Source: Atherix ibis (Eukaryota; Arthropoda; Insecta; Diptera; Athericidae). Taken from it: 64,000 bases of DNA. Each line of letters starts with the position of its first letter. The first letter of the stretch is position 1. The notes beneath the pieces were generated by a model. It searched no databases, was not told where the DNA came from, and saw only the letters and a list, made by a program, of their open reading frames with translations. Made by a program: the position numbers and the translations under genes. Of this stretch, positions 47,481 through 57,789 are shown one piece after another. Where the stretch lies: positions 26,886,811-26,950,810 of the forward strand of contig OY282605.1 in assembly GCA_958298945.1 (NCBI GenBank). Direction: 5' to 3'.

Positions 47481-50219
47481 GAAATTTTTTTTGAGAGCTT
47501 TTCCAGCTAAATTTTTAAGTAAGAGAAATTTAATAGCAGAAAAGCATTAAAAATTCAAATGAAAACGTAACAAAATTAGTTAAAAGTACGAGCACAAAGC
47601 ATATTCTACTAAATGCCATAATCGATTATGCTTCGAAATGAACTTTGGCAGAGAAAATACGATATTGGCGATGTCGATGAATTGGGTGAGAATGGGAAAG
47701 GGCAGAAGTGGTAGACATGGAAGACTAATCTATCGTCTCGAGTTCCCAATTTCGTTACCACCGTAAGTACATCCGATCCATCATTACTCATCCATCAGGT
47801 GAGCACGACATTTTGAAAATCGGCCAATGCCTTCGCGGCAAACCATCGCCAACACTCCAATCAACCCCCGAAAATTGGCTCAATGCAGACGCATACGTTT
47901 TACGCCATCGTTGATTGATTAGACTTGAAGTAGTTACGAACTGAGAAGTAAAAAGAAAACCTTTTCCCTCGAGAAAGGATGGCTTCTATTCAAAACTAAA
48001 AATTTCACTAAACCACTACCGACGCCCAGTTGGAAGTTACCCATTTCGTATAGAAGCAGAAATTCTTAGAATCGCACACAAGCTTTGAAGTGTACGTAAT
48101 GTAAAGTAACAGGAAAAAATAATTTCGGCGGTAGTCCTGAGGCAACAGATCTGCTCCCAGCCTCTTCCTTGTGCATAATATTGTCCAATTAGCATAAATT
48201 TTTACGGCAGACGAACATGTGTCTGGCACCTCATAACAAAAGCCCGAAATCGTCCCACCGAATTTCACACCTTTCTACTTCCAAGGATAGAGCCACGATA
48301 TTGTCCTTGGCTGGGATATCGCTGCACTCAAACGCAAAACTTCACACCCGAAAACAGAGCAAGAAGCAACCAGAACGCATAGCCGACCAGGAGCGGATGA
48401 GAATATTCCGAAAGTCGCCCCATGGAAAGAGGCGCCATCACGTTGCTGATCCCCCAACTTTGGTCCTTTTTGAGTGGCTTGCCAGGCAATTGTAATGCGA
48501 CTGCATTTGTAAAACCGATTGCCAGGGTTGCCGGTCCCCATTTCAAAGATCCCCATTTCTTTATTAACCAACGGCGAATATACCATTGAGCCACCGTTTT
48601 GTGGGGGGAGGGGGGTTAATTTGGAGGATAACATTAAAAGAACCAATGTTATTGTTTGTGCATTATTGCCGTTGTACTGCTAATATTTGCTTCTAGTATG
48701 AGCGGTCGCCTCCCTCCAATCCTCTTCGTCCCTAATTGCTATAAAGCGCATGTTACAGTCCTACACATCCCTTGGCATTGTGCATCCCTTCAATTATTAC
48801 GACAAGTCTGTAGGGCGGCATTCCTCTGATGTCCTTCCATACAACTCCATGCAGACAGTTTCACGAGTGCAGTAAATTGCCGCGGGTCCACATGCACGGC
48901 AATCGCACAAACTCTTCCAGAGCTTAGACATCCCCACGCAGGAGCAAATTTTTTTTCTTATATCGAAACCTAGAAAATTTTCCTTTTATTTTTGTTATTT
49001 TTTTTTCTTCTTTTCGAAAGGAACTTTTTTCTTGTGCAATACAAGCCAACTGATAGAAAGTTGTGTAAATACCAGTGGCTCCTTAATTTTAAGGATTTTT
49101 TTCATCAACTTGGAAGTGAATGAAATTTTCTTACTACCACACATGCACAAATACTTTTAATGATCCTTATTAGTTATTAAACAAAATGAAATTGTTTCTT
49201 TCAATATTAAAAATCAGGATAAGCGAATTTAAAAAAAGCAGAATTCCTTTGAAAATTTCAATGGTAAAAGTTTGAGAAGCTCTGCTTTTCGGTCGCATTC
49301 ATCTCCACTAACCAATCCCCAAAGGGACAACAACCAACACTCAACTATATGATACGCGTTGTCAGGGCGACCAATATTAGCATTCGTTGGGAATCCTGGA
49401 TTCGCATATGCAGGGCACATTCCCACACAGCGCCTTCGTTCGCTAACGGCAAATTGTTCCCCCTTTAAAGCGAAACACGAACACGAAAGAAGAAACAATT
49501 CGTTAAGGGTGGAATGTTAAATATGCAAGTGTCCATTATTGTTGTTGTTATTGCTGTGTGTCTTCGTAGTCGATAAAATAATAGCAAAGGCTCCTGGTCG
49601 GTACTCGATGCCATTGAATACCTTTGCCAACGCAACCAAATTGCTGTGGATGTGAACGGTTGCCGGTCTATCCGAATGGGGCGAAGGGAGAACATTTGCG
49701 AGATACTGAATAGCGCCAAAAGTTCTTGTATCAAAAATTTCCCTCTTTCAGGGTTTTTTCAATCATTTTTGGCTACGGTCCAAGGAAGTACACGTCCTTA
49801 GGATGCAGTATGAACTACTGACGCCTAAATAAATGGAAATTCCTTCGTGTAACTTTCTGGAGTGCACTTGTGACTTAATTGAGGAGACAATTTTCATTTT
49901 TATTGGTTTTTCACTGTATCATTGAATGGCCAATAAAAGTTTCTCTTCCAGCGTTTAACAAGTTTTCATAAAGTTCGATGGGTGCACTCGTATTAGGAAC
50001 AACCACTTGAACGATTATAAAAACGAGATGGGAAAAAATTAATCAACTAACAACAGGTGGAATGTAAGAACATTTTTTAGAGGATAATTTTTAAGCGTCT
50101 CTTTTTAGTCCACTTAATATAAAATAAGAAAAATCGATAAGCAATTGGCTTTTATCTTAACGATTTTTAAGAAAATTCCTTTTAGATAAATGTATTCAGA
50201 AAAAAATATTAATAAATAA
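47481..50219. other. Intron sequence between arrays D and E
   Basis: More balanced composition than the arrays. Frames of up to 123 codons occur on both strands around 48.2-48.6 and 49.2-49.7 kb but overlap and have no recognised domain. GGGGGGAGGGGGG lies at 48,603-48,615. It may include regulatory sequence of the host gene, but nothing specific can be shown. Confidence 0.4.
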
Positions 50220-53200
50220 TTTGAGTAAAAATTGCCAACAAAAATTGTCTGTAAAATTTTTTAGTAAAACGTGTCAGTAAAAATTTTCAGAAAAAGTGTA
50301 AGTAAAAATTTACAGTAAAATTTTCTAGTAAAAACTGTCAGCAGGAATGGTCAGCAAAATTTGTCAGTAAAAATTATCGGTAAAATTAGTCGGTAAAAAT
50401 TACAGTGGAAATTGTTAATAGAAATTTTCAAAAATAATTCTCAATAAAAATTGTCTGGAAAAATGTTAAGTACTAATTTTCAGTAAAAATGATCAGCAAA
50501 AACAATCAGGAAAAATTGAAGGCAAAAATAGTCAGTAAAAACTATCAGCGGAAATTGTCAGTAGAAATTTTCAAAAAAATGTTAGTCAAAATTATCAGCA
50601 GAAATGGTCAACAAAAAATTGTCATTAAAAATGTTCAGCACAAATTATCAATGAAAAATGGTCAGTAAAAAATTTGAGCGAAAATTATCAGTAAAAATAG
50701 TCAGAAAAATTGTCAATAAAATGTCAGCAAAATTTTCAGTAAAAATTGTCAATAAAATTTCTCAGTAGAAATTGTCAATAAAAATTTTCAGTAAAAATTG
50801 TCGGTAAACATTTTCAGTAAAATTTTCTAGTAAAAACTGTCAGAGGGAATGGTCAGCAAATTTTGTCAGTAAAAATCTTCCAAAAAATTGTCAGTATAAA
50901 TTATCAGTAAAAAGGTTCAGTCAAATTGTGAGTCAAAATCGTCATTAGAAATGGTCAGCAAAAACTAAAGCGAAAATTGTAAGCAAAAATTAAAAGAAAA
51001 AAATTAAGCAAAAAAAAATGGTCAAAGAAAACTGTCAGCAAAAATTTTGAAAAAAAAATTGTCAGTAAAAATGGTACCAAAAATTGTTAGTAAAAATTTT
51101 CAGCAAAAAAAACGGTCAGTGAAAATTGTCAGCAAAAATTTTCCAAAAAATTATCAATGAAAAATGGTCAGTAAAAATATACATATCAGCGGAAATTACC
51201 AGTAAAAATAGTCGGAAAAATTGTCAGTAAAAATGGTCAGAGAAAATTATGATTCAAAATGATCAGTAAAAATTTTCAGGATAAATTTTCAGTAAAACGT
51301 GAAAATTGTCTATCAAAATTGTCAGCAGAAACGGTCAGCAAAAACAATCAGTAAAAATTGTCAGTACAAAGTGTCAGTAAAAATTGTCAATAAAATTTTC
51401 TATTAAAAGCTGTCAGCAGAAATGATTAACAAAATTTGTCAGAAAAAATTTTCTAAAAAATTGTCAGTCAAAATGGTCAGTAAAAATGTTCAAAAAAATT
51501 ATCAATAAAAAATGGTCAGTAAAAAATATCAGCGGAAATTATCATTTAAAATTACCAAATTGTCTGTACAAATTTTTAGTAAAACGTGTCAGTGAAAATT
51601 ATCAGCAAAACGATCAGCGGAAATTATCAGTAAAAATTTTCAAAAAAAATTTCAATAAAAATTGTCAGCAAAAATGTTTAGCACAAATTATCAATGAAAA
51701 GTGGTTAGTAAAAAATATGAGCGGAAATTATCAGTAAAAATAGTCGGAAAAATTATCAATAAAATGTCAGCAAAATTTTCAGTAAAAATTGTCAATAAAA
51801 AGTTTAAGTAAAAATTGTCAGTAAAATTTGTAAGTAGAAATTGTCAATAAAAATTGTCGGTAAACATTTTCAGTAAAATTTTCTAGTAAAAACTGTCAGA
51901 GGGAATGGTCAGCAAAATTTGTCAGTAAAAATCTTCCAAAAAATTGTCCGTATAAATGGTCAGTAAAAATTTTCCAAAAAATTGACAATAAAAATTATCA
52001 GTAAAAAGGTTCAGTAAAATTGTGAGTCAAAATTGTCAGTAGAAATGGTCAACAAAAACTATCAACAGAAATTGTTAGCAAAAATTAAAAAAAAAATTAA
52101 TAGAAATTGTCAGCAACAATTTTTAGCACAAAATTATAATTGAAATTTTCTATGAAAATGTTTACTGACTATTTCTACTGACAATTTTTAATGACAATAA
52201 AAATGTTCAGTCAAAATTGGTAGTAAAAATTGTCTATAAAAAGTTTCAGTAAAATTTTTCACCAGAAATGATTTGCAAAAATTATCATTAAAAATTGTCA
52301 GTAGAAATAGTCAGTAAACATTTTCATAGAAAATTTCAATTAAAATTGGCAACAGAAATTATCAGTAAAAGAATTATTAGTAAAAATGACGTTTCAGCAA
52401 AAAAAAATGATCAGTGAAAAATGTCAGCAAAAATTTTCAAAAAAATTGTCAGTAAAAATGGTCAGCAAAAATTATTATTGTAGTAAAACGTTTTAGTAAA
52501 AAAAAATGGTTAGTCAAAATTGTCAGCAAAAATTTTCAAAAAAATTGTCAGTAAAAATGGTAGCAAAAATTGTTAGTAAAAATTTTCAGCAAAAAAAATG
52601 GTCAGTGAAAATTGTCAGCAAAAGTTTTCAAAAAAATTGTGAGTAAAAATTATCAGCAAAAATTGTCAGTAAAACTTATCAATAAAACGTTTCAGCAGAA
52701 AAAATGGTCAGTGAAAATTGTTAGCAAAAATTTTCAAAAAAATTGTCAATAAAAATGGTCAGTAAAAATTATCAGTAAAACGTTTCAGCGAAAAAATGGT
52801 CAGTGAAAATTGTCAGCAAAAGTTTTAAAAAAAATTGTGAGTAAAAATGATCAGCAAAAATTATCAGTTAAACGTTTCAGCAAAAAAAATTGTCAGTAAA
52901 AATTTTCAAACAAATATCAATAAATAATGGTTAGTACAAATACACATATCAGCGGAAATTACCAGTAAAAATAGTCGGAAAAATTGTCAGTAAAAATTAT
53001 TACTAAAAAGTTTTAGTAAAAATCGGCAGTAAAAATTTTTTAGCAGAAATGGTCGGCAAGAATTATTAGTAAAAATGGTCAGCAAAAATGGTCAACAAAA
53101 ATTTTCAGTCAAAATTGGCAGTTAAAATTGTCAGCAGAAATGGTCAGCAGAAAATTTCAGTAAAAATGGTCAGCAAAAATTATCTATAAAAACTGTCGGT

Positions 53201-53400
53201 GCAGTGGGCAGCAAAAATTGCCAATGAAAAGTTTCACTAAAAATTTTCAGCAAAAAAATTGTCTTTAAAACTTTTCAGTAAAAATTGGCAGCAAAAATTG
53301 TAAGTAAAAATTTTCAGTAAAAATGGTCAGCAAAAATTGTCTATAAAATTTTCCAGTCGGAGTTTTTAATTAAATTTTCCAGTCGAAATTTCAGTAGAAA
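50220..53400 (+). repeat. Array E: degenerate 13-bp units, consensus AAAAATTGTCAGT
   Basis: About 3.2 kb in the same intron as array D. Units are GTCAGTAAAAATT, with AGCAAAAATTTTC and GGTCAGCAAAAA variants. A longer phrase with CTAGTAAAAACTGTCAG, then AGGGAATGGTCAGCAAA, occurs at 50.83 and again at 51.88 kb, showing larger duplicated segments about 1.05 kb apart. Confidence 0.93.
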
Positions 53401-54061
53401 TTAGGAACATTTTTTTGTTTTTAGGCAGTAAAAATCTAGAAAAATTCTCAGAGAAAAGTTTTTATTACAAAAAATAATGCCAATTAAATGAGATTCTTCT
53501 AATTTTTGGTATCAAATTTGTTTCTCATATCAAAAGTATAGTTTTTCAGTAGTTTTAGTAAATTTGAACAAATTTATACAGTTTAAAAAAAAAAAAATCA
53601 TTAATAAAGAAATGAGACGATCGATTTTCTCAATAATCAAATTAAGCCAAAATATAGCAAATGTTCGGCAATAAAATAAAAAAAATTTAATTGGTCTCTT
53701 ATCAAAAAGGTCTTTAACGACAGTACATCTCAGGTGTGTCTGCTTATTCAATATTAAAACACGAAGGCAAGTAATCAATTCAAATCGGATCAGGTTCGAT
53801 CGGTCAATATCATCGGCCATTAAGGGAGTTCTAAAATTGTTCGCTTTTGAACGTGTTCCAAATTATTTTTTTTTATTAGCTTTTCTGCTCTTCAGTAATT
53901 TTCAGCGACTGGTGTAGGCAATAATGTGGAAAATGTAATGCAAAATTATAAATATTGAAATTCCGTTAGACTATTTCACTGTCCGTCGTCATGTTGCGAT
54001 ATTTTATACCTGCCGATAGACAGGCACGGGCAGGTCATTTACAGTCGGACAGAATAATTAC
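53401..54061. other. Intron sequence next to the first visible BTB exon
   Basis: AT-rich with a 96-codon minus-strand frame (53,820-53,530) lacking a recognisable domain. No element seen. Confidence 0.45.
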
Positions 54062-54300
54062 CTGGCCATTAAAAAGATTCTATGCGCGTAGACACGTTCC
54101 TCTTCGCGTCCCAATAGGAAAACAACATCGGCACTTTCCTGATCCTCAGAGAGTCTCTGAAGATCGTCCAAAAGCTGGGGAAGACCGGCCATGGCTTTGT
54201 CGCAGGGCGGTGTTGGTGGAACACGTGTGCACATTCTTCCGAATCGGTTTGCACGTCCTACCTCCTGTTCCGACTCTGGATCGGCGTCTGCTCCAAAAAC
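54062..54300 (-). CDS. BTB-BACK-TLDc protein, first visible exon (BTB start)
   Basis: Acceptor TTGCGACAG before 54,300 and donor GTAATT after 54,062. It encodes an acidic lead-in (VFGADADPESEQEVGRA), a linker with TRVPPTPPCD, then LPQLLDDLQRLSEDQESADV and VFLLGREEERVYAHRIFLMA, the start of a BTB/POZ domain ('DV.F..G....AH..IL.AR'). No suitable ATG lies in the exon, so the true N-terminus is encoded upstream (above 54,310) and was not found. Visible exons together give 540 residues, with all seven junctions in frame. The architecture resembles the insect protein annotated as serine-enriched protein (gprs), but I am not certain of that name. Confidence 0.92.
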
Positions 54301-56548
54301 CTGTCGCAATAAATCAGTTTATGACCGCGAATTCCTTTCTAGAAGCTGAACTGTACACTGCAATTTACGACCAAATACAGGAGCCTTCCACGGAACGGCA
54401 GAGAAACAACACGGCAACTTGTCGCGAGGATCAGTCAAATGAAAATTTGTAAACAAAGCACTAACACAACAACGTACCTGACATTAAACCGTAAACGATC
54501 AATAAAAGAATCTCGTTTTAACACGCATACACTATACAATTTCCGCCGCACACAAACAAAAGAATATGAGCGCACAAGAATAACAGATCAGCTAATAGAA
54601 AATAACTTTGACCAATTTCCTTTCCATATTGATCTTTTTATCAAGAATCAATTGGTATTATTAGAAAATAAAGAATTTCACTGGATTTTTCTTGAAATTA
54701 AAACTATTTAAATACACTCAATACCAATAAATTTGACAGGTAAATCGATCGCAATTAGTTAAGATCACCTGAAACGCGTTCGATCTCTGTCAAGAGCGAC
54801 GATCCATTAAAAATGACCATACCACTTATACTATCCCAATTTTGACTCTTCTGATGGTAAAGATCATTTCGTGTACAGGTGCGAGAACAGGTAGAATAGA
54901 TGATATTTAACGATCGATTACCTGTTCTTCTGTTCTTCAGGGGCTGCCAGAGATCGGGACATATTCTTACCGTAAATCGATCTACCTAACATTTGTGAGG
55001 TTTCATTTAATATTAAACTCTATCGGAGACTAATTGTTGTTGGTTGTTACCCACTTTTGAGCTATATTTTAGCAAAAATTTTATTAATTTAATAAAAAGA
55101 AATATTTTATCAATTTATTACTTTTAATTATATTAACAAGGATTATAATATAATCAATTTAAAATATTGTAAATTATCTCTTAAACTAACCACAAAATAT
55201 GATATTTAAAAATCAGCTATTATTTAAAGTGTATTCATTTTTTATGCAAAGATTAATTAAATAATTTTAAAACAAATTTTTTTTTTAACTAAATATAATT
55301 AATAAAATTTAATAAATAATCTTAAAAGTAAACAACGAATATCGGTAAACATTTGTATGGTTTTTGATTGATAATTTAAAAACTTTCCTGATTTTCTTTT
55401 AAATAGATTTTTTTTTTTTATGTACAAAAAAATTATTAAAAATAAATAAATTATATTAGTTATAATTATAATTTGTAAATCAATTGAAAAAAAAATTAGG
55501 TTTTATAATATCCGATAAACTTTTAGGCGAACCAATCGATCATAATTGAAAGAAATGCTTTTGTAAGGTTTTAAGTTTAATAACTTTTGCTGAAATGTTT
55601 CTTTACTGATAAATACCTAAAATTAAGTGAATTTATTAAACAAAACCAAATTTTTTTTAACTAGTATAATATTAGACTATAAATATAGTAAAATATTTTA
55701 TTAAATACTATAAAATAATTAACTTTTTCTAATAATTTTTATATTTAAGCGATCAAATGAAATGTTTCGTAAATAAGATCTTAGCAACATCCTATGTTGA
55801 TATCAACATATGTGAAAATGTTTCTTAGCTGATTGTTGGGGACGTTGACTTGAAAAAGGGATATTTAACAACTTAAAAAAAAGGATCTGTTAATCGAAAA
55901 TAGAATATTTTTTTTTGTTAAAATATTTATATAAATATTTATTAATATTTTTTGCTTTTTCTTTAAATGTTCGAAAATTTTTGTTAAACTATTAGAATTG
56001 ATTATTTCGATTCGTAACAGATTATCCATTTTATTGTTTGGAATGTACAAGCCTATTGTTTAACTAAAAAACAAATTAATATATAATATAATATAAAATT
56101 AATTTAGATTAGAACTTGCCATTATATAAATATAATAAATATATTGAAGTTTTGATTTTTTAATTGGTTAAGTCTGCCATAGTCACGTTGGAATAAACTT
56201 TTCTTTATCGATGATGGTAATTTGGTGGATACGTCGAAAAGCAAAATTATCTTATATAAAGCTTTAAAAGCTCAAAACTATCTATAAAAATACTATTGTA
56301 TTTATAAAAATTAACTGTATAATGTACTGTTTGGTCTAAAATTCTTTGAAAATAAAATTTGGTCCATACTTTTTTGAAAATGAAGAATTAGAAACATTTA
56401 ACGTCTATTCTAAGCGCTATGACCCAATAAAAATCAACTTTTTAGGTTATTATCTTTAAAATTTTAATTCTGACTATATGTAAATTTTAAAAAAAAACAT
56501 TACTAGAAGCCACACCATCTTCAGGACGTTTGTTTTAGTCTAGAAGTA
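54301..56548. other. Upstream side of the BTB-TLDc gene, no exon found
   Basis: If the missing 5' exons lie in the window they should be here or further right, on the minus strand. The plus-strand frames at 53,991 and 54,439 are shadows or chance. From 55.0 kb on the sequence is extremely AT-rich with no features. Confidence 0.45.
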
Positions 56549-57009
56549 TAGGGTATCCCAAAGTAAACGCAACATTTTAATTTTAACGCTATTTTTATGA
56601 TAAAATAATCGAGCTTTTAGTGCCTAAATTGAAGGATATTGATATGGATAACATGTGGTTTTAACAAGACAGTACCCGATGCCATACAGGCCAAGAAAAA
56701 AATGCAATTACTGCATTAGTTATTTCGTGGTCGTGTAATTTCCCGTTTTGATAACAAGCTCACAACCACGCCTTAAGGAAGAAAATTGAGCGCTGTAGCA
56801 ATGAAATTCAGTCACATTTATGCAAAACGGTAATAGAAAATTTCAACGTATGTGTCTGCAAAGCCATACAGGCCATTTATCCGATATGCTATATCGTAAA
56901 TAATCCTATGGTTTTTGCTTTATAATTTAATAAAAAAATTATTATTTTTAATTGTAAATCTGTGTTTTTGATAAAAATTACTTATTGCGTCTATTTTGGG
57001 GACATCCTA
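56549..57009 (+). mobile_element. Internally deleted 0.46-kb mariner-like element
   Basis: Ends read TATAGGGTATCCCAAAGTAA on the left and, from the right, TATAGGATGTCCCCAAAATA, continuing with similar ACGCAA blocks, so a terminal inverted repeat of about 28 bp is present with TA at each side. Inside are two short transposase pieces in the plus orientation: VPKLKDIDMDNMWF, a stop, QDSTRCHTG; and SHTGHLSDMLYRK before TAA. The middle is missing, so this is a nonautonomous derivative. Confidence 0.8.
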
Positions 57010-57225
57010 TACTTTTGTGTAAATTTAAAACTGTTTTTTTTTTTAAATTGTTTTATTTTTATGCATTTGGTGAGGCAGCTATACGACTGCTGGAAGACAT
57101 AGCTTAAAATCGTCTTCTGCTCTTCGGTTACACTCCTTCGGATATTATTGATAGTAGCAAAATTACATACTTTCAAGTGCTTTTTGATTGTGGGGAACAA
57201 AAAAAGTTACATGAACTTTAATCAG

Positions 57226-57297
57226 ATAAGAAAGGGACGCTATGGAACTACAAGAATTGTAGTTTTTTCTTGTAGTTCCATAGCACCCCTTTCTTAT
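57226..57297. other. Inverted repeat with 31-bp arms and 10-base loop
   Basis: The left arm (57,226-57,256) begins ATAAGAAAGGG and contains GCTATGGAACTACAAGAA. The right arm (57,267-57,297) is its complement except for two adjacent mismatches. The 72-nt stem-loop is of precursor-microRNA size. It lies between two transposon remnants, so it may instead be a transposon end or a replication-generated palindrome. Confidence 0.85.
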
Positions 57298-57339
57298 AAC
57301 GGTGGTGTATGTTATATCCGATCCTATTTATGAGCCCTT

Positions 57340-57660
57340 AAAGGAATTTTTTAGGGAAAGCTTAGTTGAAAGTTTGCTCTGGAGGCACAAGTTCCTTATG
57401 AACGATCCTCCTACTGGTCAAAAGCACTAATGACCATGGACTTGATTTTTGATTTGCTCTTCCGTGATTTTTGCGGTCGAGGTACTTTTGTCAGTACGCC
57501 ACTCTTCATTTGGACGTTTTGTTTCTCGATAATTCTCGAAAATCTGTAAAATCATCAATTGTGATCACCCGACCGAGCCATTTTTCGTCTTTTGACATCA
57601 TCGTCCTACACATCTTTTGTATAATCTGACCTCACAAGAACTCAAACTCGTAGCCCCTTT
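57340..57660 (-). pseudogene. Mariner transposase remnant (catalytic region)
   Basis: The minus strand reads SKDEKWLGRVITIDDF and, further on, PQKSRKSKSKIKSMVISAFD in one frame. It continues as RRIVHKELVPPEQTFN in another. This is the mariner order 'PRPKK..S..K.M...FFD..GIVH.EFVP.GQTVN'. Several stops and at least one frameshift are present. The region that usually carries the first catalytic Asp is scrambled. No terminal repeat was found. Confidence 0.72.
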
Positions 57661-57661
57661 T

Positions 57662-57787
57662 CACCAGTTTTTGATGTTGAGGGCAGTATTGAGCGGAGAC
57701 GTTGCACCAGTTTTTGATGTTGAGGGCATTCTTGAGCGTAGGCGTTGCACCAGTTTTTGATGTTGAATGCATTATTGAGTGAAAATA
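57662..57787 (+). repeat. Three tandem copies of a 43-bp unit
   Basis: CACCAGTTTTTGATGTTGA starts copies at 57,662, 57,705 and 57,748. The first two are complete and end in GACGTTG or GGCGTTG; the third is partial. The unit lies immediately next to, and probably derives from, the mariner remnant, where on the minus strand it would read LNIKNW. Confidence 0.9.
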
Positions 57788-57789
57788 TT

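Noticed and set aside
48603..48615. GGGGGGAGGGGGG as a firm quadruplex
   Set aside because: Only two G-runs with one separator; it can be counted as four runs only by splitting the runs with single-G loops, so I mention it but do not list it.
53991..54452. 153-codon plus-strand frame
   Set aside because: It lies mostly opposite the BTB exon at 54,062-54,300, whose own frame and splice sites are convincing. The plus-strand frame has no domain.
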